This document shows positions 32,306 through 42,284 of a stretch of 64,000 nucleotides of DNA, in pieces. The notes under the pieces were generated by a model, which searched no databases, was not told the DNA's origin, and was given only the letters and a program-made list of their open reading frames with translations. The position numbers and the translations under genes are program-made. The DNA is taken from contig OZ024830.1 of assembly GCA_964016985.1 (NCBI GenBank), forward strand, positions 21,766,123 through 21,830,122, in the 5' to 3' direction. Source of the DNA: Anodontia alba (lineage: Eukaryota > Mollusca > Bivalvia > Lucinida > Lucinidae). The stretch's first letter is position 1. Each line of letters starts with the position of its first letter.

Positions 32306-33960
32306 TATCAACAAAAATCACAAATAAAATGCTTGTCTCACAAATTTAACTGTTGACTTAAATGTCAAGGCATATCAAGTGTTTTAAATTAATATACTTA
32401 AAGGCATTAGTATACAATTTTGAGTTTTGAGTACTGGCTCCTGTGCTACTTTTTTCATCAAATAGTTTCATGGTCATTTTTGTCAAACATCTGTCTTTGA
32501 AAATCACAAAGGCAATTCTTTCGCAGTCGTAGATTATGGAGTGATGAGCCCTTATTTAAAAACAGCATTTCCTGTTATAACTTGCTTAATGTATAAAAGA
32601 AATGCCATTTTACTTTTCATAAATGTCTTACACAAATGTACACGTCTGTCAAAGAGTCAAATGACATGAAGCTGAATTTGAATGTCTTCTCGTCTCAAAT
32701 TATCTCCCTTTGAATGGAAAAATATAGGGAATTTAAAGCGTCTATATCGAAAGTGGCATTGGTTGTTTTTACTTGAATGTTTCGGAAATCTGTTGCTTGG
32801 CTTTAAGCCTCCTTGCACCACATACAGATGAAATCTCCTAAAACTGTTTATTGAACAGAACAAATTCAATTAATATCCCATAGAAGTTCAGTGCATTCCG
32901 TCAGAAGAGGAACGAAACTATCAAAAACGTCATGTCCCTGGTATAGAAACTTGACAGTGTACTCTGATACACATTTGAAGTTGAAAGATGTCCTTACAGC
33001 ATTTTTATCCTTCTGTCAAATGAATGCAATACAAATGCAAGTGTAATTTCTTTGCCCAAAATGCACTTTTAAAGGGAAGCTACTGATATGCAAATGTTGA
33101 TTTAGACCCCTTATTTGTTTCTGTAAATATCATTTCCTTGCTCTTTGATAGAATCTCCTAAAAAATTGTAGCAATAACGCATGAATGATTGTTCTTAACT
33201 ATGGTATTAACAATTTATGTACATATGTAAAAATCCGGTGACAAATAAAAAAAAAAAATTAGTTACCTGTATATTTCTTTTTTGCCTCTCAGTATAGATA
33301 AAAATGCATTTATAAGTATGAAAAAACTCAACTTCTAACTTGTGGTGCAAGTAGGGACAAAAAAGTACCCGTTTCTTTTTTTATGAATACATAAAATACT
33401 AAGTCAGTTTGTTTCTCAATGTGCCATCTAGAGCAGTCTGAAATTAAAATGTACAAATGCTTTCAAATTAAAACACAATATGTGTATGTCCATATGTACC
33501 CAAACCAATACACAAAACTAAAATCTTGTCTGTTCATGTATATACAGACTGGATATCAGTTTGTATTCTATCTGCATGTAAAAGGGGGACAGCTAACCCA
33601 GGGATAGGGGTGAGGGAGAGTACTCTGAGATTTGTCTGCTACATTGGCTGGGCCCCAACATCTAGTGTTTACCCCCCAAAAATATACGGTATATATATCA
33701 GCCATACCCCCAAAAAATGTGGTATATCAGCCATTAAGGCTGGTATGATTAATGGAATAATTGATTAATTGATCAATAAATACCACAAAAATGATTATCA
33801 GTACAGATTTGCTGATAATCGATCATTTTATTTCTGTGTCTGTTAACTTAGCCAATTTATCCCCTACTATCCAAACACCTCAACTCCCTGCAATACTCTA
33901 AAATTTGAATAATTAACAATTTAATACCAAATGTTGTGTCTAAAAATAGATGAGTGAGTG
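32306..33960. other. Noncoding DNA, no gene recognised
   Basis: No frame longer than about 80 codons and no family motif. A short CATACCCCCAAAAA repeat occurs at about 33,665-33,720 and again near 34,185-34,220. Confidence 0.5.
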
Positions 33961-34026
33961 GCAAACAGTATAGACCCTGATGAGACCCTGCATTTGCAGT
34001 GTCTCATCTGGGTCTACACTGTTTGC
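33961..34026. repeat. TGATCAG-family hairpin, best copy
   Basis: GCAAACAGTATAGACCCTGA and its inverted partner ending GTCTACACTGTTTGC form a 66-bp hairpin around CCTGCATTTGCAGT. This is the clearest member of the dispersed hairpin family. Confidence 0.8.
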
Positions 34027-34719
34027 TCAGGCCTGTCTGACCAAATACATACAGTAAAATATAACATATAGTAAGAGTCATGCTCAGGAAGACCAAATCT
34101 TCAATGATTACTAATCGATTATCGATGACATGACTGATAATCGATTATCTTTTCAGCTCTGATTAACCAACCTTATTAGCCATACCCAAAAAAATATCTG
34201 CATATATTAGCATACCCCCCAAAAATATCCTCTCCCCCCTCCCCCCTCCCTGCTTTCTTTTTATATATGTGTGTTTTCATTTATTTTTCCTGTATAATGA
34301 TAAAAATTTTATTGTATATGTAATATAAGTACTTAAATTACATAGTTTCCAAAGGTAGCATCATTTTTACTTTAATGGCATTGAACTGATGCACAGTAGA
34401 AATAGAGCTGTAAAACAAAATAAAAACAACTATCAGTTCAACAGAAGGTTCTAACCTGGATTCTTACAATACCCCACAAAACACCAAAAATTTTGATTTT
34501 TGAAAGACCCCAGAAAATTGTAAGTTTTGAAAGTGACCCCAAAAAATACCCATACGCCATATTTTTCTCTTAGCGTTTTCAGTTTTTTACCCCCACCTTC
34601 CTGACTAATCCTATATCAAAGTCGGGTTGGTAGGGTATTGCATTTCCATATGTTTCTGATGACTGAGACCAGAAAATTCTGTCCAGATGCCAATAAAATG
34701 ATGCTATAGTATATTACGT
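34027..34719. other. Noncoding DNA, no gene recognised
   Basis: AT-rich with a C-rich patch near 34,225-34,250 and CCCCAAAAAAT-type words. Nothing else supported. Confidence 0.5.
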
Positions 34720-34730
34720 AATTAGTTAAG

Positions 34731-35032
34731 TTTGTTTGTGTTGAGGTTTTACGGCCCAGTCAACCCAGTGGCATCACGTCGAGCATGGTCAGTTTACCTA
34801 ACCCCACGTTTACTGGGCAGGTTTAGTCCTCTAAGCGGTTAACCAGTATTGTGCACATTCTTTCGCCAGAAACTGACAACTGCCCTTCTTGAATCAGCAG
34901 AAGGGAGAGAATGACCGTAGAAAATATTTCATGATCAATCTCTACAAAAGAATGTTGCCGACCTCGGTGGGGGTTGAACCCGCGATCTCCTGGTCTCCAG
35001 TCGGACGGCACATCCAACTGAGCCACCAAGGC
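34731..35032 (-). mobile_element. SINE copy, full-length with 11-bp target duplication
   Basis: A complete minus-strand copy with both B-box half (GGGGGTTGAACCCGCGA on plus) and A-box half (CCAACTGAGCCACC on plus). Flanking repeats AATTAGTTAAG (34,720-34,730) and AATTAGTTTAG (35,033-35,043) are an 11-bp duplication with one difference. Confidence 0.93.
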
Positions 35033-35369
35033 AATTAGTTTAGTAATAGTGATAAGACAGTAAACTAAAAAGCTACACCCAAAATTCTTGAATATAAAAC
35101 ACAATAAGTAGCTCAAAACCGATTCCGAAATCTACATCTGCATAAAAAGGTTAATCAAATTACACACTTTAAATTGTTTCGTACATTAAAAGCTTCAGAT
35201 TTTAAGATTATATATTTTACAGTGTAGGAAACCATGCAGTTTCATCAAAGAAAAATAGTTCCCCAGGTAAATCTGGTAATACCACCTATTTTGAACAGAT
35301 CGACTCATTGGTGTTGGAGAGCTTAAGGCAGCAGCCATAAAACATCTGTTTAAGTTATAGAAAAATTAT

Positions 35370-35528
35370 GATTATTGTCTAGGTTTTGGGTATACTGTAA
35401 ATTATACCCTACTTTGGTGACCTTTTACTGTCTGGCCCCAAACGAGGTGGAGCTGAGTTTAGGTCAGACAGTGAAAAGCCACCAAATTATGATATAATTT
35501 ACAGTATTCCCAAAACTGAGACAATAAC
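35370..35528. repeat. Inverted repeat with about 65-bp arms
   Basis: ATTATTGTCTAGGTTTTGGG at the left pairs with CCCAAAACTGAGACAATAAC at the right. Inner arms TACTGTAAATTATACC/GATATAATTTACAGTA and TTTACTGTCTGGCC/GGTCAGACAGTGAAAA continue the symmetry. It is probably a small foldback element. Confidence 0.8.
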
Positions 35529-35621
35529 AGGGTTTATCTGTTTTAACCAATGTATGGGACTGTTTTTGTTTTTCTTACAAAAATTATACTTTTATTTATT
35601 TCGTATATCTTTTTCTACTTT

Positions 35622-36120
35622 TGATACCCTGCCAACAATAGTGGCGGGGTATTATGGTTTCACGTTGGTCGTCCGTGAGTCTGTCTGTCTGTCCGTTTTT
35701 TGTTTCTGGATGATAACTTGAGTAAACATCAATGGATTTTCACCAAACTTGGTATGTGCATTGATATTGTGGAAGTCTGGTTTGGGATTGCTAATGGGCA
35801 AATTTCGTCAATTTTTGATGGAGTCATCTGCCCAAGACATGCCCATATTTTCGCTTCTGGATGTTAACTTGGGTAAACATCAATGGATTTTCACCAAACT
35901 TGGTTTGTGCATTGATATTGTGGGGATCTGGTTTTGGATTGCAAATGGGCAAATTTCGTCAATTGTTGACAGAGTTATCTGCCCGAGACACGCCCATATT
36001 TTTGTTTCCGGACTATAACTTGAGTAAATAACAAGGGATTTTCACCAAACCTGCTATATGCATTGACATTAAGGAGATTGATTTGGGATAATTTGCTAAT
36101 GGGCAAATCTCGTCAAATTT
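35622..36120 (+). repeat. CCCCGCCA-type repeat with about 160-bp tandem units, part 1
   Basis: The head CCCTGCCAACAATAGTGGCG GGGTATTATG is itself palindromic. A GTCTGTCTGTC stretch follows, then tandem units each with TTTCTGGATGATAACTTGAG, GGATTTTCACCAAACTTGG, TGCATTGATATTGTGG, GGGCAAATTTCGTCAA and ATCTGCCCGAGACA (starts near 35,700, 35,855 and 36,000). A MITE interrupts the third unit. Confidence 0.85.
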
Positions 36121-36400
36121 CATTATGAAAACATGCCTATTCAAATATACTGAAAATTTTATCACCAAAAAATGAAAATTTTTGGATAAAAAAGCGAATA
36201 TTTTCATACTTCTACTCAAAACATAGATTGTGGGTACTGGCCGTTAGAACAGCCTCACTGAGGCGGTTCTAACAAGTACCCACAATCTATGTTTTTGAGC
36301 AGAAACAAGAAAATTAATGTATACCCCTGCAAACCCAAGTTTTACTATATAAAAGTGGGGTTTAAGGGGGTCAAAATTATATAGGCATGTTTTTGTGACG
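36121..36400 (-). mobile_element. Palindrome-core MITE, copy 4 (reversed)
   Basis: Left end CATTATGAAAACATGCCTAT, right end ATAGGCATGTTTTTGTGACG. The central palindrome near 36,222-36,300 has more mismatches than in the other copies (an added GGCC and AACAGCCTCACTGAGGCGG). It splits a tandem unit: GTCAAATTT before it continues as TTACGGAATTATC after it. Confidence 0.88.
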
Positions 36401-36815
36401 TTACGGAATTATCTACCCGAGACACGCCCATATTTTTGTTTCCGGATGATAACTTTAGTAAATAACAAGAGATTTTAACCAGTCTTGCTATATGTATTGA
36501 CAGTTAGGAGATCAGGTTTGGAATTGCTAATGGGCAAATTTTGTCAAATTTTACGGAGTTTTCTGCCTGAGACACGTCCATATTTTCATTTCTGGATGAT
36601 AACTTGAGTAAATAATAAGGCCTTTTAACCAAACTTGCTATATGCATTGATATTAAGATCTGCTTTAGGATTGTTATCTGTCCATTGATATTATCAAGAT
36701 CTAGTTTAGGATTGTTATCTGTCCCTCGGTCATTTTCTTTCCAGACATTTTCGCAGGGATAACTTTAATACATAAGCAAATAATTGCTATGGCGGGGTAT
36801 TATGCTTACGGTGCT
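36401..36815 (+). repeat. CCCCGCCA-type tandem units, part 2
   Basis: Two further diverged units (TTTCCGGATGATAAC near 36,438; TTCTGGATGATAACTTGAG near 36,590), then a closing segment GGCGGGGTATTATGC at about 36,792. Confidence 0.8.
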
Positions 36816-37164
36816 TTTATTTTCTTTTTTTTTTTGTATTTTTATGGTAAAGTGGTAACATGTGGTCTGATTCAATGCTGGACCTATTGACTTGTGTACT
36901 TAAAATGATGTAACACCCCACCTTTTTTTAATTAAACTGACGGAGGCACTACTGCTAAAATCTGATTGGTTGCAGTCATGTCAATCAAAAGAAATTACAT
37001 CAGCATCTTAATTTGGTCAAATTTTGGCGCAATCAGGTTGGTCACCTGCAGCTTTGGTCATTATAATATACACCAGACAAACTGTCTGATTTTATGTGTT
37101 TTATTCTACAAAAAATGGTATGTGTCATTCTTACCCCTAAATAGTCTTCAAGGTTGCTCTTACC

Positions 37165-37650
37165 TTTACCACTCTCTGGGCAATTTCAGCAGACAATATA
37201 TTTGATGATTACTTTCCTTATTTTTTCCAGCGAACAGAATTTGACATTTCATGCAAACTGACTCTACTGGAGACAATTTTTATGAAATGTCAAATCCAGT
37301 TTTTTGGGAAAAATAAGAAAACTATTTCAACATATTATCTGCTGAAAATCGATGCTTAGCACTCTCTGGGCAATTTCAGCAGATAACATATTGATGATAT
37401 GTTTATTTTTTTCAGAAACAATTTGACATTTAGAGACAATTTGCATGAAATGTCAGATCCTGTTTCCTTGGAAAATAAGAAAATATTTCAAAATGTCTGT
37501 TGAAAATTGATGTTTAGCTCTCTGGGTACAAAATTCAACATACAACATTGATATATTTTTCTTATTTTTCCCAGAAAACAACAAACTGGTTTTTGAGAAA
37601 AATTTCATCATCATCGTCTGCGGAATTAGCCCAGAGAGTGATAAAGGTTA
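37165..37650. repeat. Three adjacent palindromic repeats
   Basis: Each repeat has CTCTCTGGGCAATTTCAGCA, then CTTATTTTTTCCAG, a GACATTTCATGCAAA arm, an inverted TGAAATGTCAAATCC arm, GGGAAAAATAAGAAAA and CTGCTGAAAATCGATGC. Centres lie near 37,265, 37,437 and about 37,590, the third degraded. Same family as 27,565-27,770; half copies occur near 51,210-51,310. Confidence 0.8.
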
Positions 37651-37804
37651 AGGTGGTACATCTGTGAGAGCTAAGTGAAAATTATCCCATGGTCCAGCTA
37701 TGGTATAATTTTGGGTTATTGAAAATTAACTTGAGTTTTATTTACATAGAGACAATAGTACATCCATTGAGTAAATTATCAGATGAACATGAAGTTTTTG
37801 CCAT

Positions 37805-37862
37805 TTATATACCCCGCCACACAATAGTGGCAGGGTATTATGGTTTCACATTTGGCTAAGAC
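37805..37862 (+). repeat. CCCCGCCA-type repeat head fragment
   Basis: ACCCCGCCACACAATAGTGG followed by CAGGGTATTATGGTTTCACA, the palindromic head of the family at 35,622 without its tandem body. Confidence 0.7.
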
Positions 37863-38035
37863 ACAATAAAATAGGGATAACATGTTGCAAGAATTACCAA
37901 AAATGAACTTGTGTGGAACAATCAAATTTATACAAAAGTAGGTTCCTCCAGCATTCACGCTTATTGTCCTGAAGGGGTTTTGTTTTGCAGTTTGTAGTTT
38001 TTATGATGTAGGTTGATACTCATACCCACCCTATG

Positions 38036-38052
38036 GGGGCTACGGACTCTAC
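38036..38052 (+). repeat. Dispersed 17-bp motif, first occurrence
   Basis: GGGGCTACGGACTCTAC. Further occurrences: 38,732-38,748 (exact), 39,079-39,095 (one change), 42,672-42,688 (minus strand, one change), 43,033-43,049 (two changes) and 43,206-43,222 (two changes). Neighbouring sequence shows no obvious homology between sites. Function unknown. Confidence 0.7.
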
Positions 38053-39424
38053 TAGGTGAAGCATAACGCTTTCATTTTTAATCTTTTAAAAGTCTATTCC
38101 TGCTAATTTTTGTCAGGAAAGACTTCCTACCTATTTCTGTCCAAACAAAGTACAAGTCACCCATTTTTTCATCCTTATTATGATTTTCAGAGACTCTGAA
38201 ATGTTAGGGGATATATAATTGCCTGAAAAATGTCATTGTTTCTAAATTCAATTACGAAAATTGCAGGAGGCTGATTAACATTTCTATCCCATAATACATT
38301 TGTTTGTTGCATTTCTTCTGGCAACTGATTTTTTTTTTCTGTTATTCAGTTAACACAACTTTGGCCACTTTTCCTGTAACTTGAGGTACTGAAATATGGG
38401 CCTTCGCACCATACAGTTTCACATTATTGACAAAGCCATTGTTATGAAGTACACTCCAACTGAGTCAAATGACATTATTGTATCAGTGGTTTGCTGAGAC
38501 TCGACAATTCACACAGCAAAAAATGTGATTTTCTAGATTTCCAAGTACTTTGATATAGATTGAAAATCTCTGAAGGGTGTTATTTCACTTTTTTATTCCT
38601 TTCAAATCAGTGGAATTGTAGTTTAACAAGATTTGTAAGTGAAGGATAATAAGATATTGTAAACTGAAACAAAACATCAAGACTGGATTTCCTAAACCCA
38701 TCTTGTAATGGAACATGTATATGACAGCTCTGGGGCTACGGACTCTACATTTAACGTTAATAGAGGTTAAAAGAGGTATCTTCTTTGAGAAAACTGTATT
38801 CAACTGATGTCAGCTGGTTTCCTATAGCCTTGTAAAGTTACAACAATGCACATTTTAATGCACATGTTGCCCTTTTCTACAGGTTTAGAAGGAATTCTAA
38901 CAAATATAAAAAACTAATGGTATGAAATCACCCTTTCTAAAACCTAGAAAATATATTCTCAACTTGATCATGAAGAATACTGAATGAAAAATGTTTTGAA
39001 GTTAATAAGTTTTGAAATTGACAAGACATATCCCTGATTATAACATCTAGTAGTATAGCAATTACTTGGTCTCAGTCAGGGGCTACAGACTCTACATATT
39101 GAATGTCTGAATTCCGATTGATGTCTACTGAAAGTTTCTGCACCCTGCTGCTGGAAACTTTGTTATTATTAGAGATAATGGTTCAAAGTAATTACACAAA
39201 TAACATTTTAAGCAAAAGTGCAACACAACATTGCTGACATAAAAATATCAAAAAGTAGCTTCAAAAATTTTTGGTCTGATATCAATGTGTCAAATTAATG
39301 GTATATATCTAGTAAAGGTTTGAGAGCTATATAGAGACTTAGCTGAATAAGTAAGCAAACGAGGCTACATTCAGATGGTTATTTTATGAAGCCATAGGAT
39401 TTGGACTCATTTAACATGGCAGAC
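38053..39424. other. Noncoding DNA with two of the 17-bp motifs
   Basis: No supported gene. It contains motif copies at 38,732 and 39,079; otherwise AT-rich, with frames under 75 codons. Confidence 0.5.
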
Positions 39425-40465
39425 AGTGGGATCAGAGGTGGTCGCACGTGTGTGTCGGGGATTAACGGTGGTCGCAAATGTACGTCTGTGATCAGCGATG
39501 GCCACACATGTATGTTGGGTGTCAACAGCTTACCTCACATCTGGAATCAACCTTGGCCACACATGTAAACGATGGCTGCAGATGTATTGGGGATCAACTG
39601 TCTGTGCATGTATGTTGGGGTTCAACATTGGCTGCACATGTATGTCACGGATCAACCATGGCCGCAAATGTATTTTGGGGATCAGTGGTGGCCACGCATC
39701 TGTTTTGGTGATTAACGGTGGCTGCAAATGTATGTTGGGGATCAACAATGGCTGCACATATACGTCAGAGATCAACGGTGACCACAAACATGTGTCTAGG
39801 ATCAAGGGTGACTGTACATATATGTTGTGGATCAACGTTGGCCGCACATGTTTGTTGGAGATCAATGGTGGCTGCGCATGTATGATAGGGATTAACGGTT
39901 GCCGCACATGCATTTTGGGGATCAACAGTGGCAGTACATGTATTTTGGAGATATGCGTGAAAGCACATGTATGTTGGGATCAAATGTGGACACACATCTA
40001 TGTTAGAAGATCAATGGTGGCAGAAAATGTGCGTTGCGTATTGACGGTAGACACACATTTATGTTTGAATTCAAAGGTGGCCACATGTATGTAGGTGATC
40101 AACAGCAGAAGTACATTGGGGATCAACATAAATTTTTTATGTATATATCGGGAATCAACGGTGGCCATACATATATGTCGGGGATCACTGATGGCCAGGC
40201 ATGTATGTCTGTAATCAATGGTGGCCACGCATTTACATTGGGGATCAGTGTTGGCAGGGCATAGATGTCATGTATCAACAATGTCTGCATATGTATATTG
40301 GGGATCAACGGTGGCTGCAAATGGATGTCCCGGATCAACGGTGACTGAAATGTATTGTATATGGGATCAACAGCGACTGCACAGTCATGTATATCAGGGA
40401 ACATGAATGCCAGGGATCAACAGTGGTTGCATCGGAGATCAGTGGTGACCACATCATAATATCAT
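39425..40465 (+). repeat. 30-bp minisatellite, left block
   Basis: About 35 degenerate units of near 30 bp, consensus GGGGATCAACGGTGGC followed by CGCACATGTATGTT. Because 30 is divisible by three, long frames stay open on both strands (for example 39,498-40,094 plus and 39,530-39,925 minus) and encode 10-residue repeats. Openness on both strands is a by-product of the repeat, not evidence of a protein. The array continues at 42,285 beyond a LINE fragment. Confidence 0.9.
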
Positions 40466-40565
40466 AATCATAATCGGATTTTTGATTAACGTGCAGGTAC
40501 AGGGGCAACATCCACATCAGTGGGCCCCCTTCCAGATAGCTAGCTTGCTGCACGCATGGCAGATC

Positions 40566-41293
40566 TCACACCAGATCTCCAGGTCGTCTATCATGAGAGT
40601 TGATAGCCGAGAGCTTCCACTCTCTGCAATCCCTCTCTGTCAGCTGCTTCCATGTCATTTTGGGTCTCCCAGACCCACGCTTTCCATCAAGCTGTATGTC
40701 AAATGCTGTCTTGATTGCACCACTGGAGCGTTCTACATGTCCATACCATCGAAGTCTTCTCTCCTTCAGAATGAGGTCCAGATCCTCAATGCCAAGCCGC
40801 ACAAGTAGCTCATTGGACCTGGTGGTGACAATGTCTTGCGGCCTGACATTGCAGATCTGTCTGATCATTGCCCTGTCATTTCACTGCAGACGCTGGAGGT
40901 TCGGCTTTGTCAATGGCCAAGTCTCGCTGGCATGGAGCATTGCGCTCCGCACACAAGAGCTGTACACATGGCCACGTGTTTTGAAAGAGAGGTGGCATGA
41001 AGAGAGGACTGGTAGCAGATCCTTGAACTTCTTCCAGGCGGTTTTCACATGTGTTGTGGTTGAAAGTTCACAGCCACCTGCTGCTGAGAGCATGTCTCCT
41101 AGGTAGCAAAAGGAAGCTAGCACCTCAAGCTTGTCAGGTCCGACCTGGACTTCCTTCTGTGGTCTGCCATCTAAGAGGCGTGCAGTTCCCTGGCACTGTG
41201 TACATCTATAGTCAGGGTTCTTTTTCAAGCGCTTGAGCCCACTGCATTTCTTGTGCACCCAGTGCTTGCAGCCATTGCAGAACATACTGTTGC
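40566..41293 (-). pseudogene. LINE reverse transcriptase C-terminus, copy A (broken)
   Basis: Encodes FCNGCKHWVHKKCSG, a Cys/His cluster, then DPDYRCTQC-like (here NPDYRC), VLASFCYLGDML (RT motif with YLGD), SSCVRSAMLHASETW and LRWYGHVERSSG. All are recognisable as the thumb and C-terminal part of a LINE polyprotein. Lesions: a CGA-to-TGA stop in the NLQRLQ-RND segment (plus-strand position near 40,880), a loss of about three residues in the KRLKK segment, and a frameshift near 40,590 after INSHDRR. The protein is cut at 41,293 by the LTR element. Confidence 0.85.
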
Positions 41294-41297
41294 TGCC

Positions 41298-41522
41298 TGT
41301 TACGACCGAGCACTCCTACCTTCGATTATCTGCCTTGGCAGATTACGCATAGCTTCTAAGTATATATTCAATCTCTGACAACTGCGTCAGGGAGTCGACT
41401 CTTTGGCTCAGTGGTTAGAGCATTGGATTTTTAACCGGGAGGACCGGGTTCGATTCCCAGGAAAGACGGAATATTTTTTCAGCTATGCTTCATTCCTTTG
41501 TTACGGCTATCATGTCGTAAGA
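41298..41522 (+). repeat. 5' LTR of the miniature element
   Basis: 225 bp. TATATATT at about 41,370-41,378 could be a TATA box. The tRNA-like segment spans about 41,397-41,467. I see one difference from the 3' LTR (position 41,457, C against T), which suggests a young insertion. Confidence 0.93.
41397..41467 (+). ncRNA. tRNA-like sequence inside the LTR
   Basis: A box TGGCTCAGTGG (41,404-41,414) and B box GGTTCGATTCC (41,447-41,457) both fit the RNA polymerase III consensus. The D arm GCTC-AGTGGTTA-GAGC pairs perfectly, and the T arm CCGGG-TTCGATT-CCCAG pairs at four of five positions. The anticodon arm is weak, with loop TTTTTAA (Lys-like TTT), and the acceptor stem pairs at about five of seven. 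It is repeated in the other LTR at 41,706-41,776. Better read as a tRNA-derived promoter or RNA structure than as a working tRNA gene. Confidence 0.65.
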
Positions 41523-41540
41523 TGGGGGCTCGTCCGGGAT
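41523..41540 (+). promoter_or_regulatory. Primer-binding site, proline-tRNA type
   Basis: TGGGGGCTCGTCCGGGAT abuts the 5' LTR with no gap. It complements the 3' end of animal tRNA-Pro, the primer also used by many gammaretrovirus-type elements. Confidence 0.93.
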
Positions 41541-41594
41541 TGGACTTTTATACGCCGAAAATGGCTTCACGTCATCATAAATGATGACTTCCTT

Positions 41595-41606
41595 GAAGAG
41601 GGGGAG
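41595..41606 (+). promoter_or_regulatory. Polypurine tract
   Basis: GAAGAGGGGGAG ends exactly where the 3' LTR begins, as expected for the plus-strand DNA primer of reverse transcription. Confidence 0.9.
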
Positions 41607-41831
41607 TGTTACGACCGAGCACTCCTACCTTCGATTATCTGCCTTGGCAGATTACGCATAGCTTCTAAGTATATATTCAATCTCTGACAACTGCGTCAGG
41701 GAGTCGACTCTTTGGCTCAGTGGTTAGAGCATTGGATTTTTAACCGGGAGGACCGGGTTCGATTCCTAGGAAAGACGGAATATTTTTTCAGCTATGCTTC
41801 ATTCCTTTGTTACGGCTATCATGTCGTAAGA
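41607..41831 (+). repeat. 3' LTR of the miniature element
   Basis: 225 bp, same ends and contents as the 5' LTR, including the second tRNA-like copy (A box 41,713; B box 41,756, with one T substitution just inside the T arm). Confidence 0.93.
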
Positions 41832-41855
41832 TGCCCACTCCAGTGTGACAGACAG

Positions 41856-42284
41856 CCTTTTCATTCCCATTATGCTCCAGCCACTTTCAAACTACCAATC
41901 ATAACCTCTCTTACAAACCCTACAATCTGTGAAACTGATATCTACCCCAAGAGTTTGCCTAATATGGGAGACCCTACTGATTTATAACAATAATCAGAAG
42001 GAGGCTGTCATGCTGCTGCTGCATGATCACAGCTTCCACTTGTAGAACACATTCCAGTTAGCCATTCTCAGAGGGAGTGCAAGTAATGTGATATGACCAC
42101 TTCATATCAACACACATTAATTAAATGACTCTTTCAGACTGCTGATATTCACAAATATTAAAATTATTAATTTTGACATTAAATAAATTCTAAATAAAAT
42201 ATTATGAAGTTTAATTACATTTATTTAAGTAATTAATACTTTTATCAAAGTAATTAGTACTTTAATTGCCCTGGTAATACATGT
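41856..42284. other. Noncoding DNA between LINE fragment A and the minisatellite
   Basis: No recognised feature; its origin relative to the LINE is unclear. The LINE copy at 45.4-46.5 kb has different sequence beyond this point, so it is not the missing 5' part of that element. Confidence 0.45.

Larger units (their letters stand above)
41298..41831 (+). mobile_element. Miniature LTR retrotransposon (TRIM-like), 534 bp, tRNA-like LTRs
   Basis: Two 225-bp direct repeats (41,298-41,522 and 41,607-41,831) begin TGTTACGAC and end GTCGTAAGA, a short inverted terminus. Directly after the left repeat is TGGGGGCTCGTCCGGGAT, the classic proline-tRNA primer-binding sequence. Directly before the right repeat is the purine tract GAAGAGGGGGAG. 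Only 84 bp separate the LTRs, with no gag or pol. TGCC flanks both sides (41,294-41,297 and 41,832-41,835). The paralogous LINE near 46,250 has a single TGCC at that point, so the 4-bp target duplication is confirmed by an empty site. Strand is set by primer site before purine tract. The element must use enzymes from an unseen autonomous relative. Each LTR includes a tRNA-like sequence. Confidence 0.95.
40472..41855 (-). mobile_element. 5'-truncated LINE fragment A (split by a miniature LTR element)
   Basis: Minus-strand 3' part of a LINE that is also present at 45,428-46,535. Both copies share the 3' end (plus strand TAATCGGATTTTTGATTAAC) next to a short AT-rich microsatellite. In this copy the LINE is interrupted at 41,298-41,831; a further 20 bp of LINE (41,836-41,855) follow before similarity stops. 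It lies between the two blocks of the 30-bp minisatellite. Confidence 0.85.

Noticed and set aside
39498..40094. 198-codon plus-strand frame and overlapping 131-codon minus-strand frame with 10-residue repeats
   Set aside because: Both arise because the 30-bp minisatellite unit is divisible by three. Frames are open on both strands and units vary without codon bias, so no protein is supported.
40600..41106. 168-codon plus-strand frame (and its twin at 45,558-46,064)
   Set aside because: Antisense shadow of the LINE reverse-transcriptase frame. It is shared by both copies because the sense strand is conserved.
41298..41776. Two tandem tRNA-Lys(TTT) genes
   Set aside because: The duplicated sequences lie in the two LTRs of a retroelement, and the anticodon and acceptor stems pair poorly. 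I describe them as tRNA-like LTR sequence.
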